Source of the DNA: JAMLJG01 sp035327585
GTDB lineage: Bacteria > Verrucomicrobiota > Kiritimatiellia > CAIVKH01
DNA: 64,000 nt
NCBI GenBank assembly: GCA_035327585.1
Contig: DAOLDD010000021.1
Location: 3,556 to 67,555, forward strand
Direction: 5' to 3'
A model generated the notes under the pieces. It was given only the letters and a program-made list of their open reading frames with translations, was not told where the DNA came from and ran no database searches. The position numbers and the translations under genes are program-made. The stretch's first letter is position 1; each line of letters opens with the position of its first letter. Of this stretch, positions 33,581-42,410 are shown one piece after another.

Positions 33581-34972
33581 TTACGACGGGTTGGACAGGG
33601 ATTGCTGCGCGATGATGACCTGGGCGGGTTGGGCGTTGCGTACGGCGGCATGACCGCGGGCGGTGACGCCGGGGCCGAAGCGGATGTCGCCTTCGACGGT
33701 GAAGGAGTCGCAGGCGATGAGCGACGGCGCACCCTCGGGGAACCGCGCGGCGAAATCGGGCCAGAGCTTGAAGAATTTCGGATCGAGCTTCACGGCGGGC
33801 GGGATGCCGTTGCGGCGTGGGTCCAGCGCAAGCCGGGCGTCCGCGCCCAACACGTAGGCGTCGGACCACAGCGCGAGCAGGTCGTCGGTGGTCTTCACGG
33901 GGGCGAACCGGGTGCGCGGTACATCGAGCGCCTTCGCGCCGGGCAGCACGGCGAGCGCGGCGCCCATCGCCGTTTCGAGTTGCAGCACCGGCGTCGAGGA
34001 GGCATCGCGGGGATCGACCGTCTTCCTGTTTACCATCACGGGCAGGTCGGGCGGGCCGCCGGTTTCGTCCATGTAGCGCGCGAGCGCCTCCAAATCGATC
34101 CAGAGGTTGTTTGTGTTGAAGTAGCGGTGCCGGGCGATGTCCTGGAACAGGTCGGTTTCCGCGGGGGGGCATTGCGCCGATTCGCGCAACAGCAGCCCGC
34201 CGTCCTTCAACCGGGCGAGGTGCCCGCCCTTGCGGTCGGCCTCGGTGCGCGCGGTGACTTCCATGAGGAACGGCGCGCCGCTGGACACGAGATAGCCGAG
34301 GATGTCGGCGTCAAGCCCGGCGCCGAGGTTGTCCGCGTTGGAGACGAACGCATACCGGATGCCGCCGGACAGGAGGCGTTCCAGCATGCCCGAGCCGGCC
34401 AGCGCCGCGTAGAGGTCGCCGTGGCCCGGCGGACACCACTCCTTCTCGCGATCCGCGGGCCAGTCCACCGGTTGCCGCGTATCCGCACGCAGCTTGGGAA
34501 TCCGGTTTTGCCGGAACGAAAGCGGCAGCGCCTGGTCCGCCAGCGCCGGGTGCCGCGCGAGCGCCGCGAGGGTGTCGGCCTCGGTGCTGAAACTGTTCAT
34601 CAACAGAAGCGGCAGTGCGATGCCGTGGGTCTGGCGCAGATGGAGCACCTGCCGCGCGATCAGGTCGAGAAACGTCAGGCCATCCTTCACCGGCAGCAGG
34701 GACTTGGCTTTTTCCAGGCCCATGCCGGTGCCGAGTCCGCCGTTGAGTTTCAGCACCACGGTCCGCGCCAGCGCCTGCTGTCCGGCCGCCCGGTGCGCGG
34801 CGGCGTCCGCCAGGGTCGGCAACGCGGCCACGGGCGCGAGCGTCGCTTCCGGGATGAGTCCCGTTTCACCGGCCTGCACGCGCAGGAACGCGCGGCGGAA
34901 GGCGGCCTGCAGCGCGGGGGACGCGTGGTCCCGGCGCAATTTCTCCAACACGGTTTCCAGTGCATCGTTCAT
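33581..34972 (-). CDS. UTP-glucose-1-phosphate uridylyltransferase, eukaryote (UDPGP) type
   Basis: 463 residues. The nucleotide-binding loop VVLKLNGGLGTGMGLEKAKS and the Lys-containing EWCPPGHGDLYAAL segment are characteristic. FVSNADNLGA and a C-terminal beta-helix with IRFGPGVTARGHA complete the family pattern. The enzyme makes UDP-glucose from UTP and glucose 1-phosphate, for glycans and glucosyl osmolytes; the glucosylglycerate genes at 49-54 kb would use this product. Bacteria usually have the unrelated GalU type, so the eukaryote-like type is a taxonomic hint. It is divergent from the next gene. Confidence 0.9.
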   Translation of the reverse strand: MNDALETVLEKLRRDHASPALQAAFRRAFLRVQAGETGLIPEATLAPVAALPTLADAAAHRAAGQQALARTVVLKLNGGLGTGMGLEKAKSLLPVKDGLTFLDLIARQVLHLRQTHGIALPLLLMNSFSTEADTLAALARHPALADQALPLSFRQNRIPKLRADTRQPVDWPADREKEWCPPGHGDLYAALAGSGMLERLLSGGIRYAFVSNADNLGAGLDADILGYLVSSGAPFLMEVTARTEADRKGGHLARLKDGGLLLRESAQCPPAETDLFQDIARHRYFNTNNLWIDLEALARYMDETGGPPDLPVMVNRKTVDPRDASSTPVLQLETAMGAALAVLPGAKALDVPRTRFAPVKTTDDLLALWSDAYVLGADARLALDPRRNGIPPAVKLDPKFFKLWPDFAARFPEGAPSLIACDSFTVEGDIRFGPGVTARGHAAVRNAQPAQVIIAQQSLSNPS

Positions 34973-35058
34973 GGCGCGACTATAAAGTGGAGGCGGCGGA
35001 CCTGTCAGGAGTGAATTCGGAAAGGTTTCAGCCGCTGCCGCGAAGTAATCGCGTTACC

Positions 35059-35706
35059 GTGAAAACCATCGATCAAATCAGCGACGACCTGCGCGAGTTG
35101 GAGTCCGCCCACTACTACAGCGAGGACTTCCATTGGCTCTCCGCCGTGCGCGCCTATTTCGACGCGCTATCAGACGAGGAGCGCGCGCTCTTCCAGCGCG
35201 TCCTGTTCAAGCGGATGATGGAGGAAGGGTCGATGACTGACATCCTGTTGTGCTCGGTCGTCACCGTGCCCGACGTCGCCTCCGTACTCGCCGCGAAACT
35301 GGACCGCGAATCCGTTCCCTCGCAACTTACGCGGGCCCTCCTCACGGCGCTCCAGCAGTACCGGGGCAGCGACGTGTTCCGTGCGGTGGCCCGCTTCGTG
35401 GATTCCGACCAGGAAAACGAGGCCCTGCGCGCCCTCGCGCGGATCGATTTCGCCCGTGCGCTGCCCTTCACGGCACGCGCCGTGCGGAAGGCGCACGCGC
35501 ACGGACTCGTGTTGCACATCCTTCACGACCGGCGCAAATCCGTGGGCCTCGACGGGCTGATCCTCGAGTTGCGCGCCTTCGCAGCGGGCTGGAATGAGCC
35601 GAACCTGTTGCGGGACCTCGACGCCGCGGCGCATGCGAAGCCGGCCGACTACAATCCGTTCCCGCCCGATGAGCTGGCCCGCCTGCGTGCCGGCCTCTCG
35701 GCCTGA
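35059..35706 (+). CDS. Helical-repeat protein of unknown function
   Basis: 215 residues from GTG 35059. A longer frame from 34960 would overlap the divergent gene's start, so I do not use it. The sequence is a series of amphipathic helix pairs (SAVRAYFDALSDEERALFQ, VPDVASVLAAKLDRE, DVFRAVARFVDSDQENEALR) like HEAT-type repeats. No enzyme motif is seen. No clear ribosome site precedes the GTG. Confidence 0.6.
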   Translation: MKTIDQISDDLRELESAHYYSEDFHWLSAVRAYFDALSDEERALFQRVLFKRMMEEGSMTDILLCSVVTVPDVASVLAAKLDRESVPSQLTRALLTALQQYRGSDVFRAVARFVDSDQENEALRALARIDFARALPFTARAVRKAHAHGLVLHILHDRRKSVGLDGLILELRAFAAGWNEPNLLRDLDAAAHAKPADYNPFPPDELARLRAGLSA

Positions 35707-35804
35707 CCTATTCGACCGTGGATTTCAATTTCTGCTATCCATCCCGGTCCGGAAGTCGTACTCTTTCCTTACATTGATAGACACTCAATGTGGGAGACCG
35801 GCCA

Positions 35805-36185
35805 GTGCAGAGCGAAGTCAAACCAACGAGCGAAGGCAACCTGCAGCCCACCGATATCATTTTCGATTGCCCGCAATGCGGGAAAAGCTTGGCCATCGAT
35901 ATGCGTGGCGCGGGCTACGTCGTACGGTGCCCCGACTGCCAGACGGATATCCAGGTGCCCGGCATGGAACCGGCCCCGGCGGAGGGTGATGAATCCCCCG
36001 CAGTTGAGTCGTCCGCGAGTCTCTCGCTCGAGGAGAAACTGGCCCGCTTGGAACGCCTGCGCGCTTCCGATGTCGAACGCTTCCGCGGCATCAGCCGCGA
36101 GCTCGTCCTGATCCAATCCGCGCTCGACCGACTGGTCGGTTTGGTCGATGAAGCGCAGGGTGGCGACACCAGCGCTGATGCCTGA
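35805..36185 (+). CDS. Small zinc-ribbon protein
   Basis: 126 residues from GTG 35805, which has GGGAG upstream; an in-frame GTG at 35790 is also possible. The N-terminus has FDCPQCGKSLAIDM ... RCPDCQ, a two-CxxC zinc ribbon of the kind that opens many PVC proteins of unknown role. A Pro/Glu-rich linker and one coiled coil (LSLEEKLARLERLRASDVER) follow. No enzyme domain is present. Confidence 0.65.
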   Translation: MQSEVKPTSEGNLQPTDIIFDCPQCGKSLAIDMRGAGYVVRCPDCQTDIQVPGMEPAPAEGDESPAVESSASLSLEEKLARLERLRASDVERFRGISRELVLIQSALDRLVGLVDEAQGGDTSADA

Positions 36186-36424
36186 CCCGGGCGGAATTCT
36201 GTTATCCCGTTGTAGGCCACGAAGTTGGCATCTCCGCCGCCCCGCGAAGTTTTCCACAACCTTCGACATCCCCTGTGGAGAACTTTTTCAACAATGATTT
36301 ACAGGGAATGCACGCATCGCAACCCGTTGCGCTGCTTGATCATGCGGCCCTGTTGAGCGAGTCCGCCGGCGGGGTGCGGGGCAGTTTTTGACAGCGGGGC
36401 TGTTAACAAGCGGCGCGGGCTGGG

Positions 36425-37249
36425 TCAGGCCAGCAGGCGCAAAATTACGCTGAAATCCTCGTCGAACCAGCCGCGCGCGGACGCCGCTTCGAGCTGGGCG
36501 ATGACTTGTCCACAAACGGGCAGGGAAACGGCTCCACTGTCGCGCGCGAGGCGCAAATCCTTGAGCATGTGGCGTACGGCGAATTGCGGCGAGAAGTCCC
36601 CCGAACGCAATTTCGGTTCCTTGAGCTGCGCCGCGCCGGACCAGGCCATGTTGGTTTTCAACAGGGCGAAAAAGTGTTCGTCCTCCACGCCGTTCGCACG
36701 CGCCAGCGCGAGGCTCTCGCACAGGGCCGCGACCTGGGCGGCGATGGCGAGATTGGAGGCGAGTTTGAACGTCGCGGCCTGCGCGCCGGTTCCCACGAAA
36801 TGCTGCTGGTGCGAGAGCCGGTCGAACAGCGGCTGGACGCGCGCGATTTCCGCCGGGGCACCGCCGGTATAAAACACGGTGCGCCGCGTCTCTGCGCCGG
36901 GCGTGCTGCCGGTGAACGGAGCCTCAATGTACGCCGCCCCGCGGGCGCGTACGATCTCTTCAAAGCGCCTGCTGCTCGCGGGATCAATGGTGCTGGTCTG
37001 GATGATCGTATGGCGCGACTCAAGGCCCGGCGCGATGCGGTCGAGTACCGAAGCAACCGCCGGCGGGTCCGCGAGGCACACGATCAGCGCATCCGCCTGA
37101 TCGGCCACCGTCCCAAGTTCGGGCGTCCACCGAGGAACGTCCGGCTTCGCCGTCCGGTTCCACGCCGCCGCGAGCCAGCCGTCCTCCTGCAAATGCCGGG
37201 CCCAAATGGAGCCAATTAATCCCAAACCCAATGCGCCCGTCTTGATCAT
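36425..37249 (-). CDS. NAD(P)-dependent 3-hydroxyisobutyrate-dehydrogenase-like oxidoreductase
   Basis: 274 residues, a typical length. The Rossmann motif GLGLIGSIWARHL is at 8-20. The substrate-binding FTGSTPGAE and the catalytic Lys in TFKLASNLAIAAQ are present. Family members act on beta-hydroxyacids or reduce imines and glyoxylate-type compounds; the substrate here is unknown. The 36186-36424 gap upstream on the right has TTTTCCACA and an inverted TTCTCCACA, which look like weak DnaA boxes. Confidence 0.85.
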   Translation of the reverse strand: MIKTGALGLGLIGSIWARHLQEDGWLAAAWNRTAKPDVPRWTPELGTVADQADALIVCLADPPAVASVLDRIAPGLESRHTIIQTSTIDPASSRRFEEIVRARGAAYIEAPFTGSTPGAETRRTVFYTGGAPAEIARVQPLFDRLSHQQHFVGTGAQAATFKLASNLAIAAQVAALCESLALARANGVEDEHFFALLKTNMAWSGAAQLKEPKLRSGDFSPQFAVRHMLKDLRLARDSGAVSLPVCGQVIAQLEAASARGWFDEDFSVILRLLA

Positions 37250-37324
37250 GGGTACAGTCTATCCGGATTCGCGCGGCGTTTCCAGCGTGACAGACTTCAA
37301 GCATCGGGCCAATCTGCCGGGTTC

Positions 37325-38581
37325 ATGTCGCGGGCAATTCAGAATGCAAACGTGGTGGTGATGGGCGCCGGCTTGACGGGGTCGTGCATCGCGCTGGAAC
37401 TGGCGCAACGCGGGATCGACGTGGTGCTCGTGGAGCGCGACGCGCTTCCGATGAATCGCGCGAGCCTGCGCAACGAGGGCAAAATCCATCTCGGCCTGAT
37501 CTACGCGAATGACGCTTCCATGCAGACGGCGTCGACCCAGTTGCAGGGCGCGCTGCAATTCCGGCGCCTGCTCGCGAGCCGGCTCGGCGCGGGCGCGGAC
37601 CGGATCAGTGTTTCCACGCCGTTCCACTACATCGTCGCGCGGGACTCGGTCCTTTCCCCGGACGAACTCGAGGCGCACTACGACCGCTTGCAGGCGGCGT
37701 ATGAAGGCCTGTGCGCCGATGATGCGTCCTGCGACTACCTCGGCGCGCGCCCCGAACGGCTCGCGCATCGCCTCCCACGCGCGGCGTGGCACCCGGCCTA
37801 CCGGGCGGAATCCGCCGCCGCCGTATTCGAGACCGCGGAGCGCGCGATCGACCCCGCCGACCTCGCACGCGAAATCCGGAGCGCCCTCGCCGCGGAACCG
37901 CGCATCGCGTTGCGGACGGGTCACGAGGCGGACGCCATCCAGCTCGACGGCGATGCGCTGGTGGTCGAAGGGCGTTACGGCGACACCCGCTGGCGCATCC
38001 GCGCGCGCAGCGTGGTTAACGCCCTGTGGGAGCAGCGGCTCCGGTTCGACGCGCAAATGGGGTTGCCGCCGGGCGGCGACTGGCTGCACCGGCTGAAGTA
38101 CCGCGTCATCGTGAAAACGCCCGACGCGTTGCGCGCCGCGCCATCCGCGACCGTCGTGCTGGGCCGCTACGGCGACGTCGTCATCCGCCCCGGCGGCACG
38201 GCCTACCTGTCCTGGTATCCTGCCGGGTTGCGCGGCTGGACCAATGCGACGACGCCGCCGGAGGCATGGGACGCGCCGTGCCGGGGCGAGGTGGACGAAG
38301 CGCTCCGCACCGAGATCGTCGAGCAAAGCCTGGCCGGACTCGCGGATTGGTGTCCGTCGGTGCGCGGCTGTTCGCCGCTAACCGTTGATGCCGGCGCGAT
38401 CGTGGCGGTCGGGCATACGGATGTGGACGACCGCGCGAGCGGGCTGCACGACCGCAGCCGCATCGGCGTGACGACGCGCGGCGGCTATCACAGCGTGGAG
38501 CCCGGAAAACTCACGACCGCCCCGCTGTTCGCCCGGGAAGCCGCGGAGCGCGTCGCCGTCCAACTCGGGGCGCGGGTGTGA
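37325..38581 (+). CDS. FAD-dependent oxidoreductase (DAO family)
   Basis: 418 residues. The N-terminal FAD-binding motif is VVVMGAGLTGSCIALELAQRG, followed by VERDALPMNRAS. Near it, RNEGKIHLGLIYAND resembles the substrate-side loop of glycine-oxidase and L-2-hydroxyglutarate-dehydrogenase relatives. The end GGYHSVEPGKLTTAP is the usual FAD-contacting C-terminus. The substrate is unknown. The stop codon overlaps the start of the GT2 gene, so both are probably one operon for a surface glycan or a modified sugar. Confidence 0.85.
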   Translation: MSRAIQNANVVVMGAGLTGSCIALELAQRGIDVVLVERDALPMNRASLRNEGKIHLGLIYANDASMQTASTQLQGALQFRRLLASRLGAGADRISVSTPFHYIVARDSVLSPDELEAHYDRLQAAYEGLCADDASCDYLGARPERLAHRLPRAAWHPAYRAESAAAVFETAERAIDPADLAREIRSALAAEPRIALRTGHEADAIQLDGDALVVEGRYGDTRWRIRARSVVNALWEQRLRFDAQMGLPPGGDWLHRLKYRVIVKTPDALRAAPSATVVLGRYGDVVIRPGGTAYLSWYPAGLRGWTNATTPPEAWDAPCRGEVDEALRTEIVEQSLAGLADWCPSVRGCSPLTVDAGAIVAVGHTDVDDRASGLHDRSRIGVTTRGGYHSVEPGKLTTAPLFAREAAERVAVQLGARV

Positions 38582-39435
38582 TGTCCGCGACGCGTGTGAC
38601 CGCGCTCGTGCCGGCGTGGAATGCCGAGCCGTTCATCGAGGCGACGCTCGACTCGCTGGCGCGCCAGGACCACGCGAATCTTCGCGTCGTGATTTCGGTC
38701 GATGTCTCCACCGACAGAACCGCGGAGGTGTGCGCGGCGTTCGCCGCGCGCGATTCGCGCTTCAGCGTGATCCGCCAGGCGACCCGCCGGGGCTGGGTGG
38801 GCAACGTCAACGCGCTGCTGCGCGAGGTGAACGATGGGTATTGTTTCTTCGCGTTCCACGACGACCTGCTCGACCCGCCGTACGTGCGCGAGCTGGCGGC
38901 GCGGCTTGACGCGAATCCGGGCGCCGTTGTCGCGTTCTCGGACATGGATACGCTGGACCGCGCGGGCGTGCGAAAAACGCAGGTGTACGAGGTGTTGGAA
39001 GGCGTGATCGACCCCGTTGAACGCGCGCGCCGCCTGCTGCTGAAGCAGGGCTTTTGGTGGGTGCCGCACCGCGGCTTGTTTCGCGTATCGGTGGGCCGCG
39101 AGATCGGCGGCTTGAAGAAGCACCTCGCGGGCGAGTTCAGCGCGGACTGGCCCTGGATGCTGCACCTGGCGCTGCGCGGCGAATTCGTGCGCGTGCCCGA
39201 GGTGTGGGTCCACAAGCGCTACATGAAATTCAGCCTGTCGCGCACCTGGAAATTCAGCAGCCCGCAGGCCATCGCCGTAATTCTGTCCTGTTTTCGCGAG
39301 GTGCTGCGCGCGCGCGTTCCGTGGCCCGTCAAGCGGGCGGTGCTGCCCGTGGTGTTCGACCGGCTCGGTGCCGCGATCCGCCACATGGCGATGTACCGCG
39401 CCGACCAGTTGCGGCGCTGGCTCACGAAGGTATGA
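38581..39435 (+). CDS. Glycosyltransferase family 2 protein
   Basis: 284 residues. The GT-A start VTALVPAWNAEPFIEATLDSL, the SVDVSTDRTAEVC nucleotide pocket and the metal-binding FHDDLLDPPYV (in place of DxD) are clear. A C-terminal segment with EFSADWPWMLHLALRGEF contains the usual acidic catalytic region. The donor sugar and acceptor are unknown. It overlaps the FAD oxidoreductase by one base. It converges on msrA. Confidence 0.85.
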   Translation: MSATRVTALVPAWNAEPFIEATLDSLARQDHANLRVVISVDVSTDRTAEVCAAFAARDSRFSVIRQATRRGWVGNVNALLREVNDGYCFFAFHDDLLDPPYVRELAARLDANPGAVVAFSDMDTLDRAGVRKTQVYEVLEGVIDPVERARRLLLKQGFWWVPHRGLFRVSVGREIGGLKKHLAGEFSADWPWMLHLALRGEFVRVPEVWVHKRYMKFSLSRTWKFSSPQAIAVILSCFREVLRARVPWPVKRAVLPVVFDRLGAAIRHMAMYRADQLRRWLTKV

Positions 39436-39582
39436 AAACCCTCAACGGCTGATGCCGAAATTGCGAATGAGCGAATAACGCGCCCGGAGGTCGCGTTCCA
39501 CCAGATGAACGTTGAGGAGCGGCTGGTGGAGCGGGCGCTCCGCGCACGCTTCTTGATTTGGGCATCAGCCCGTCAGGGTTTC
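39436..39582. repeat. Inverted repeat between convergent genes
   Basis: AACCCTCAACGGCTGATGCC just after the GT2 stop recurs, inverted and with a few changes, at 39561-39581, overlapping the msrA stop. The interior holds another hairpin (CCACCAG / CTGGTGG). It may act as a bidirectional terminator or be a miniature inverted-repeat element. Confidence 0.5.
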
Positions 39583-40199
39583 AGCCCCATCTTTTCCAAC
39601 TTCGGGCGGATCACGAACTGGCAATAACCGGCGCGGCGGTTGTTGACGTAGTATTCCTGGTGGTACGCCTCGGCCCTGAAAAATTTCGTCGCGGGCGCGA
39701 CCTGCGTCACAATGGGCTTGGCGTATTTTCCGGAGGCTTGCAGCGCGGCGATTGACGCCTCAACTGCGACGCGTTGGTCGTCGCTGTGATAGAAGATCGC
39801 GGATCGGTATTGCGTGCCGACATCGTTGCCCTGCCGGTTGAGTTGCGTCGGATCGTGCGCCTGCCAGAACAGGGTGAGCAATTCGGCGAACGTCACGCGT
39901 GCCGGGTCGAATTCGATTTCCACCGCCTCCGCGTGGCCGGTGTCGCCCCCGCAAACCTGCTCATACGTCGGATTTTCCACTTCGCCGCCGAGGTAGCCCG
40001 AGTCCGCGCGCAGCACGCCCGGAATCTGGTCGAACACGGCTTCAATGCACCAGAAGCACCCGCCCGCGAACGTCGCGATTTCCGTTTTCTCCGGCATGGG
40101 TTGATCTCCTTTACCCTGCGTTTTGGCCCCGCCCGCCTGCAGCCAGCCGACCGCGGCGGCAACGATGAATGCCGGAACGATGAGCAGTTTTGAGTTCAT
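39573..40199 (-). CDS. msrA: Exported peptide-methionine (S)-S-oxide reductase
   Basis: 208 residues. A signal peptide (LLIVPAFIVAAAVGWLQAGGA) precedes the MsrA domain with its catalytic GCFWC (about 50-54) and the family signatures GYLGG, NPTYEQVCGGDTGHAE and YHQEYY. A further Cys near the C-terminus (AGYCQF) can act as resolving residue. The enzyme would repair oxidised methionine in envelope proteins. No msrB lies next to it. Confidence 0.93.
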   Translation of the reverse strand: MNSKLLIVPAFIVAAAVGWLQAGGAKTQGKGDQPMPEKTEIATFAGGCFWCIEAVFDQIPGVLRADSGYLGGEVENPTYEQVCGGDTGHAEAVEIEFDPARVTFAELLTLFWQAHDPTQLNRQGNDVGTQYRSAIFYHSDDQRVAVEASIAALQASGKYAKPIVTQVAPATKFFRAEAYHQEYYVNNRRAGYCQFVIRPKLEKMGLKP

Positions 40200-40240
40200 A
40201 CCCCTACGTCGCGCGGGCCGTGCTCCACCTTACGCCGTGA

Positions 40241-40324
40241 TCCCCCCGGCGGGGGCGCCGGGGGCTCCACGGACGTGATGAAGCCATCTCGCGATGGAGC
40301 CCCCCGCGCCCTCGCGGGGGGGGT
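40241..40324. repeat. REP-like palindromic repeat, left copy
   Basis: About 84 bp: GGGGGCGCCGGGGGCTCCA, a spacer, AAGCCATCTCGCGATGGAGC, then CCCCGCG ... CGCGGGG. The inner parts GGGGCTCCA / TGGAGCCCC and CCATC / GATGG can form stems. A near-identical copy lies at 40859-40940, and the RAYT gene sits between the two. Confidence 0.88.
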
Positions 40325-40785
40325 CAAAACCTCAGCACATGAATTCTCCCCCGATAAGGCCACGATTCCGGGTCAGCGGCAAGCCCGGCCCTTACCGGGT
40401 TGGCTTCCACATAAGCCCACTTCTCGGAATAATTCTCCCCGCTCCTAAGATAGCGATCAAAATAGTTTTCCTGCCAGACCGATCCTTCGATGCCCTGCTT
40501 TCGAGCGATCAAGCGTGCACTGACGGACTTCCACATGCCGACCCAGTTCTTCATGCCGTCGGCTGTCCGCGATGCGCGGGCGAAGAAATGCACATGGTCG
40601 GGCATGAGCAAATAGTCGCCCACCCACCACCCGTTCAAGGACGCGGAGCGTTCCCAAATTTCGCGCAGCGTTTCATGGACAAACGGATTTGCAAGGAAGG
40701 GTCGCCGATGAAGAGTGACCACCGTGAAAAAGACCAGCGGCTCGGAGGCGAACGGGGCAACATGCGCCAGACGTCGATGCGGCAT
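40324..40785 (-). CDS. rayT: REP-associated tyrosine transposase (Y1/IS200-like, RAYT)
   Basis: 153 residues from ATG 40785. The HUH nuclease motif is MPDHVHFFA (HVH), and the catalytic Tyr lies in the helix QENYFDRYLRSGENY; RYLRSGENYSEKWAYVEANP is characteristic of RAYTs. Such proteins cut and join single-stranded DNA at REP hairpins and are thought to spread them. It is placed between two REP copies, next to obg. No ribosome site is clear, so the true start could be one of the upstream codons in the same frame. Confidence 0.88.
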   Translation of the reverse strand: MPHRRLAHVAPFASEPLVFFTVVTLHRRPFLANPFVHETLREIWERSASLNGWWVGDYLLMPDHVHFFARASRTADGMKNWVGMWKSVSARLIARKQGIEGSVWQENYFDRYLRSGENYSEKWAYVEANPVRAGLAADPESWPYRGRIHVLRF

Positions 40786-40858
40786 GGTGAAAGCAAAGAG
40801 CGGATGTCGGATGGGGTCAAGTCGATTGCTTCGCGTGAAGCGGAGTTTGGAAGAGCCC

Positions 40859-40940
40859 TCCCCCGGCGGGGGCGCCGGGGGCTCCAATGGCGTGTTGAAG
40901 CCATCTCGCGATGGAGCCCCCCGCGCCATCGCGGGGGGTC
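40859..40940. repeat. REP-like palindromic repeat, right copy
   Basis: About 82 bp, nearly identical to 40241-40324 in the same orientation, with differences mainly in the short spacer after GGGGGCTCCA and in the last stem. It abuts the stop codon of obg, so it may also end obg transcription. Confidence 0.88.
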
Positions 40941-42030
40941 ATTCCGCCAAAAACGTCCGCCGGCCGCGGCGCCAGTCGTGGAGCAGGGTGCGCAGGGATT
41001 CGACGCCGTCTTTGGTGGAGGCGGAGAGGGGGAGGGGGTCGATGCCGGTGGCGGCGCGGAAAGCCTTCAAATTTTCGGCGGCCTCCGGCACATCCATTTT
41101 GTTCGCGACGACGAGGAAGGGGCGCGTGGCGAGGGCTTCCGCGTAGAGGCGCAGCTCCTCCTTGAGGTGCGCAAAATCCTCGGCCGGATTCCGTCCGTCT
41201 GCGCCGGCCATGTCGATGACATAGAGCAGGAAGCGCGAGCGCTCAATGTGGCGCAGGAAATCGTGGCCGAGGCCGATGCCTTCGTGCGCGCCGTCGATCA
41301 ATCCGGGGATGTCGGCGATGCGCAGCGAGGTGTAGTCCTCGAACTGGAGCGTGCCGATCAGCGGGTTCAGCGTCGTGAACGGGTAGGGCGCGATTTTCGG
41401 ATGCGCCGCGGTGAGGGCGCTCAGCAGCGTCGACTTGCCGGCGTTCGGATAGCCGACGAGCCCGATGTCGGCCACCGTCTTCAGTTCCATGACAATCGTA
41501 CGCGCCTCGCCCGCGGTGCCCGGCGAAAATTCCGTCGGGGCCCGGTTGGTCGATGACTTGAAATGGATGTTGCCGCGCCCGCCGCGCCCGCCCTGCGCGA
41601 TAAGCAGCGTATCGCCATCGGCGACGACCTCGCCGAGAAATTCGCGTTCCGCGTTGTAGATCACCTCGCGCGGATGGCGGTCATCGTCATCATCCGGCAC
41701 CGGCGCGCCCGGTTCGACCGAGGGGATGTGCCACGCCTGCGTGCCGCACGGCACGAGCAGGAAAAGATCGTCCCCGCATTCGCCGGTCTGCTGCGCGCCG
41801 CGTCCGCGTCCGCCGTGCCGCGCGCGCTGGATCGGCTGGAAATACAGGCTCACCAGCGAATCGACGTCCTTGCTCGCCTTGAGGAATACGCTACCGCCCT
41901 GGCCGCCATCCCCGCCGTCCGGCCCGCCCTCGGGCACATATTTTTCGCGGCGGAACGACGCGCAGCCATCCCCGCCGTTTCCGGCGAAGACCTGCACCGC
42001 GACGCGGTCCTTGAATGCAATGCCTTTCAT
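40939..42030 (-). CDS. obg: GTPase Obg
   Basis: 363 residues. ATG 42030 gives MKGIAFKDRVAVQVFAGNGG; the open frame upstream lies in the L27-Obg spacer and is not used. The glycine-rich Obg domain (1-170; EGGPDGGDGGQGGSV, GGRGGRGN) is followed by the G domain: G1 GLVGYPNAGKSTLL, G2 TLNPLIGT, G3 IADIPGLIDGA, G4 NKMD and G5 SAS. Obg takes part in 50S subunit maturation and stress control. It sits downstream of rplU-rpmA in the conserved order. A terminator in the spacer separates it partly from rpmA. Confidence 0.96.
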   Translation of the reverse strand: MKGIAFKDRVAVQVFAGNGGDGCASFRREKYVPEGGPDGGDGGQGGSVFLKASKDVDSLVSLYFQPIQRARHGGRGRGAQQTGECGDDLFLLVPCGTQAWHIPSVEPGAPVPDDDDDRHPREVIYNAEREFLGEVVADGDTLLIAQGGRGGRGNIHFKSSTNRAPTEFSPGTAGEARTIVMELKTVADIGLVGYPNAGKSTLLSALTAAHPKIAPYPFTTLNPLIGTLQFEDYTSLRIADIPGLIDGAHEGIGLGHDFLRHIERSRFLLYVIDMAGADGRNPAEDFAHLKEELRLYAEALATRPFLVVANKMDVPEAAENLKAFRAATGIDPLPLSASTKDGVESLRTLLHDWRRGRRTFLAE

Positions 42031-42085
42031 GGGGAAGGGAGGCGGGAGGGAGGAAGAAAAGGAGAAGGCATGGAGTAGGGGGGAG

Positions 42086-42125
42086 AAAAAAGAAGCGCGC
42101 CCGGCCGGGGCCGGACGCGCTTTCC
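42086..42125 (-). terminator. Rho-independent terminator after rpmA
   Basis: On the minus strand a GC-rich stem (AAGCGCG ... CGCGCTT around GGCCCCGGCC) is followed by CTTTTTT. It lies 18 bases past the rpmA stop and upstream of obg, so part of rplU-rpmA transcription ends here. Confidence 0.8.
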
Positions 42126-42142
42126 TTAAGATTGCCTTCGCA

Positions 42143-42397
42143 TCAGGCCGTTGCAGTTTCGCGGATGTTGATCCGTTTGCCGCCGCGGTCAAACGCGACC
42201 GTTCCGTTTTTCAGCGCGAACAACGAGAAGTCGCGTGCCTGGCGGACGTTGACGCCCGCGACGAACTTCGTGCCGAGCTGGCGCACCAAAATGCTGCCGG
42301 CCGTGACCTGTTCGCCGCCGAACGCCTTGACCCCGCGACGCTGGCTCTGGCTGTCGCGGCCGTTACGAGTGGATCCTTGTCCTTTTTTATGTGCCAT
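42143..42397 (-). CDS. rpmA: 50S ribosomal protein L27
   Basis: 84 residues. MAHKKGQGSTRNGRDSQSQR is the canonical N-terminus, without the cleaved extension seen in Firmicutes; FGGEQVTAGSILVRQLGT and a short C-terminus follow. The N-terminal tail reaches the peptidyl-transferase centre. It is 13 bases downstream of rplU. Confidence 0.97.
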   Translation of the reverse strand: MAHKKGQGSTRNGRDSQSQRRGVKAFGGEQVTAGSILVRQLGTKFVAGVNVRQARDFSLFALKNGTVAFDRGGKRINIRETATA

Positions 42398-42410
42398 GAC
42401 GCACCTCCGA

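Noticed and set aside
33148..33732. Minus-strand frame with the peptide CRSGGMADALDSKAF
   Set aside because: This peptide is the translation of the tRNA-Leu 5' half and not a gene product.
33602..35014. Plus-strand frame of 470 codons opposite the UDP-glucose pyrophosphorylase
   Set aside because: Antisense shadow; the minus strand carries all family motifs.
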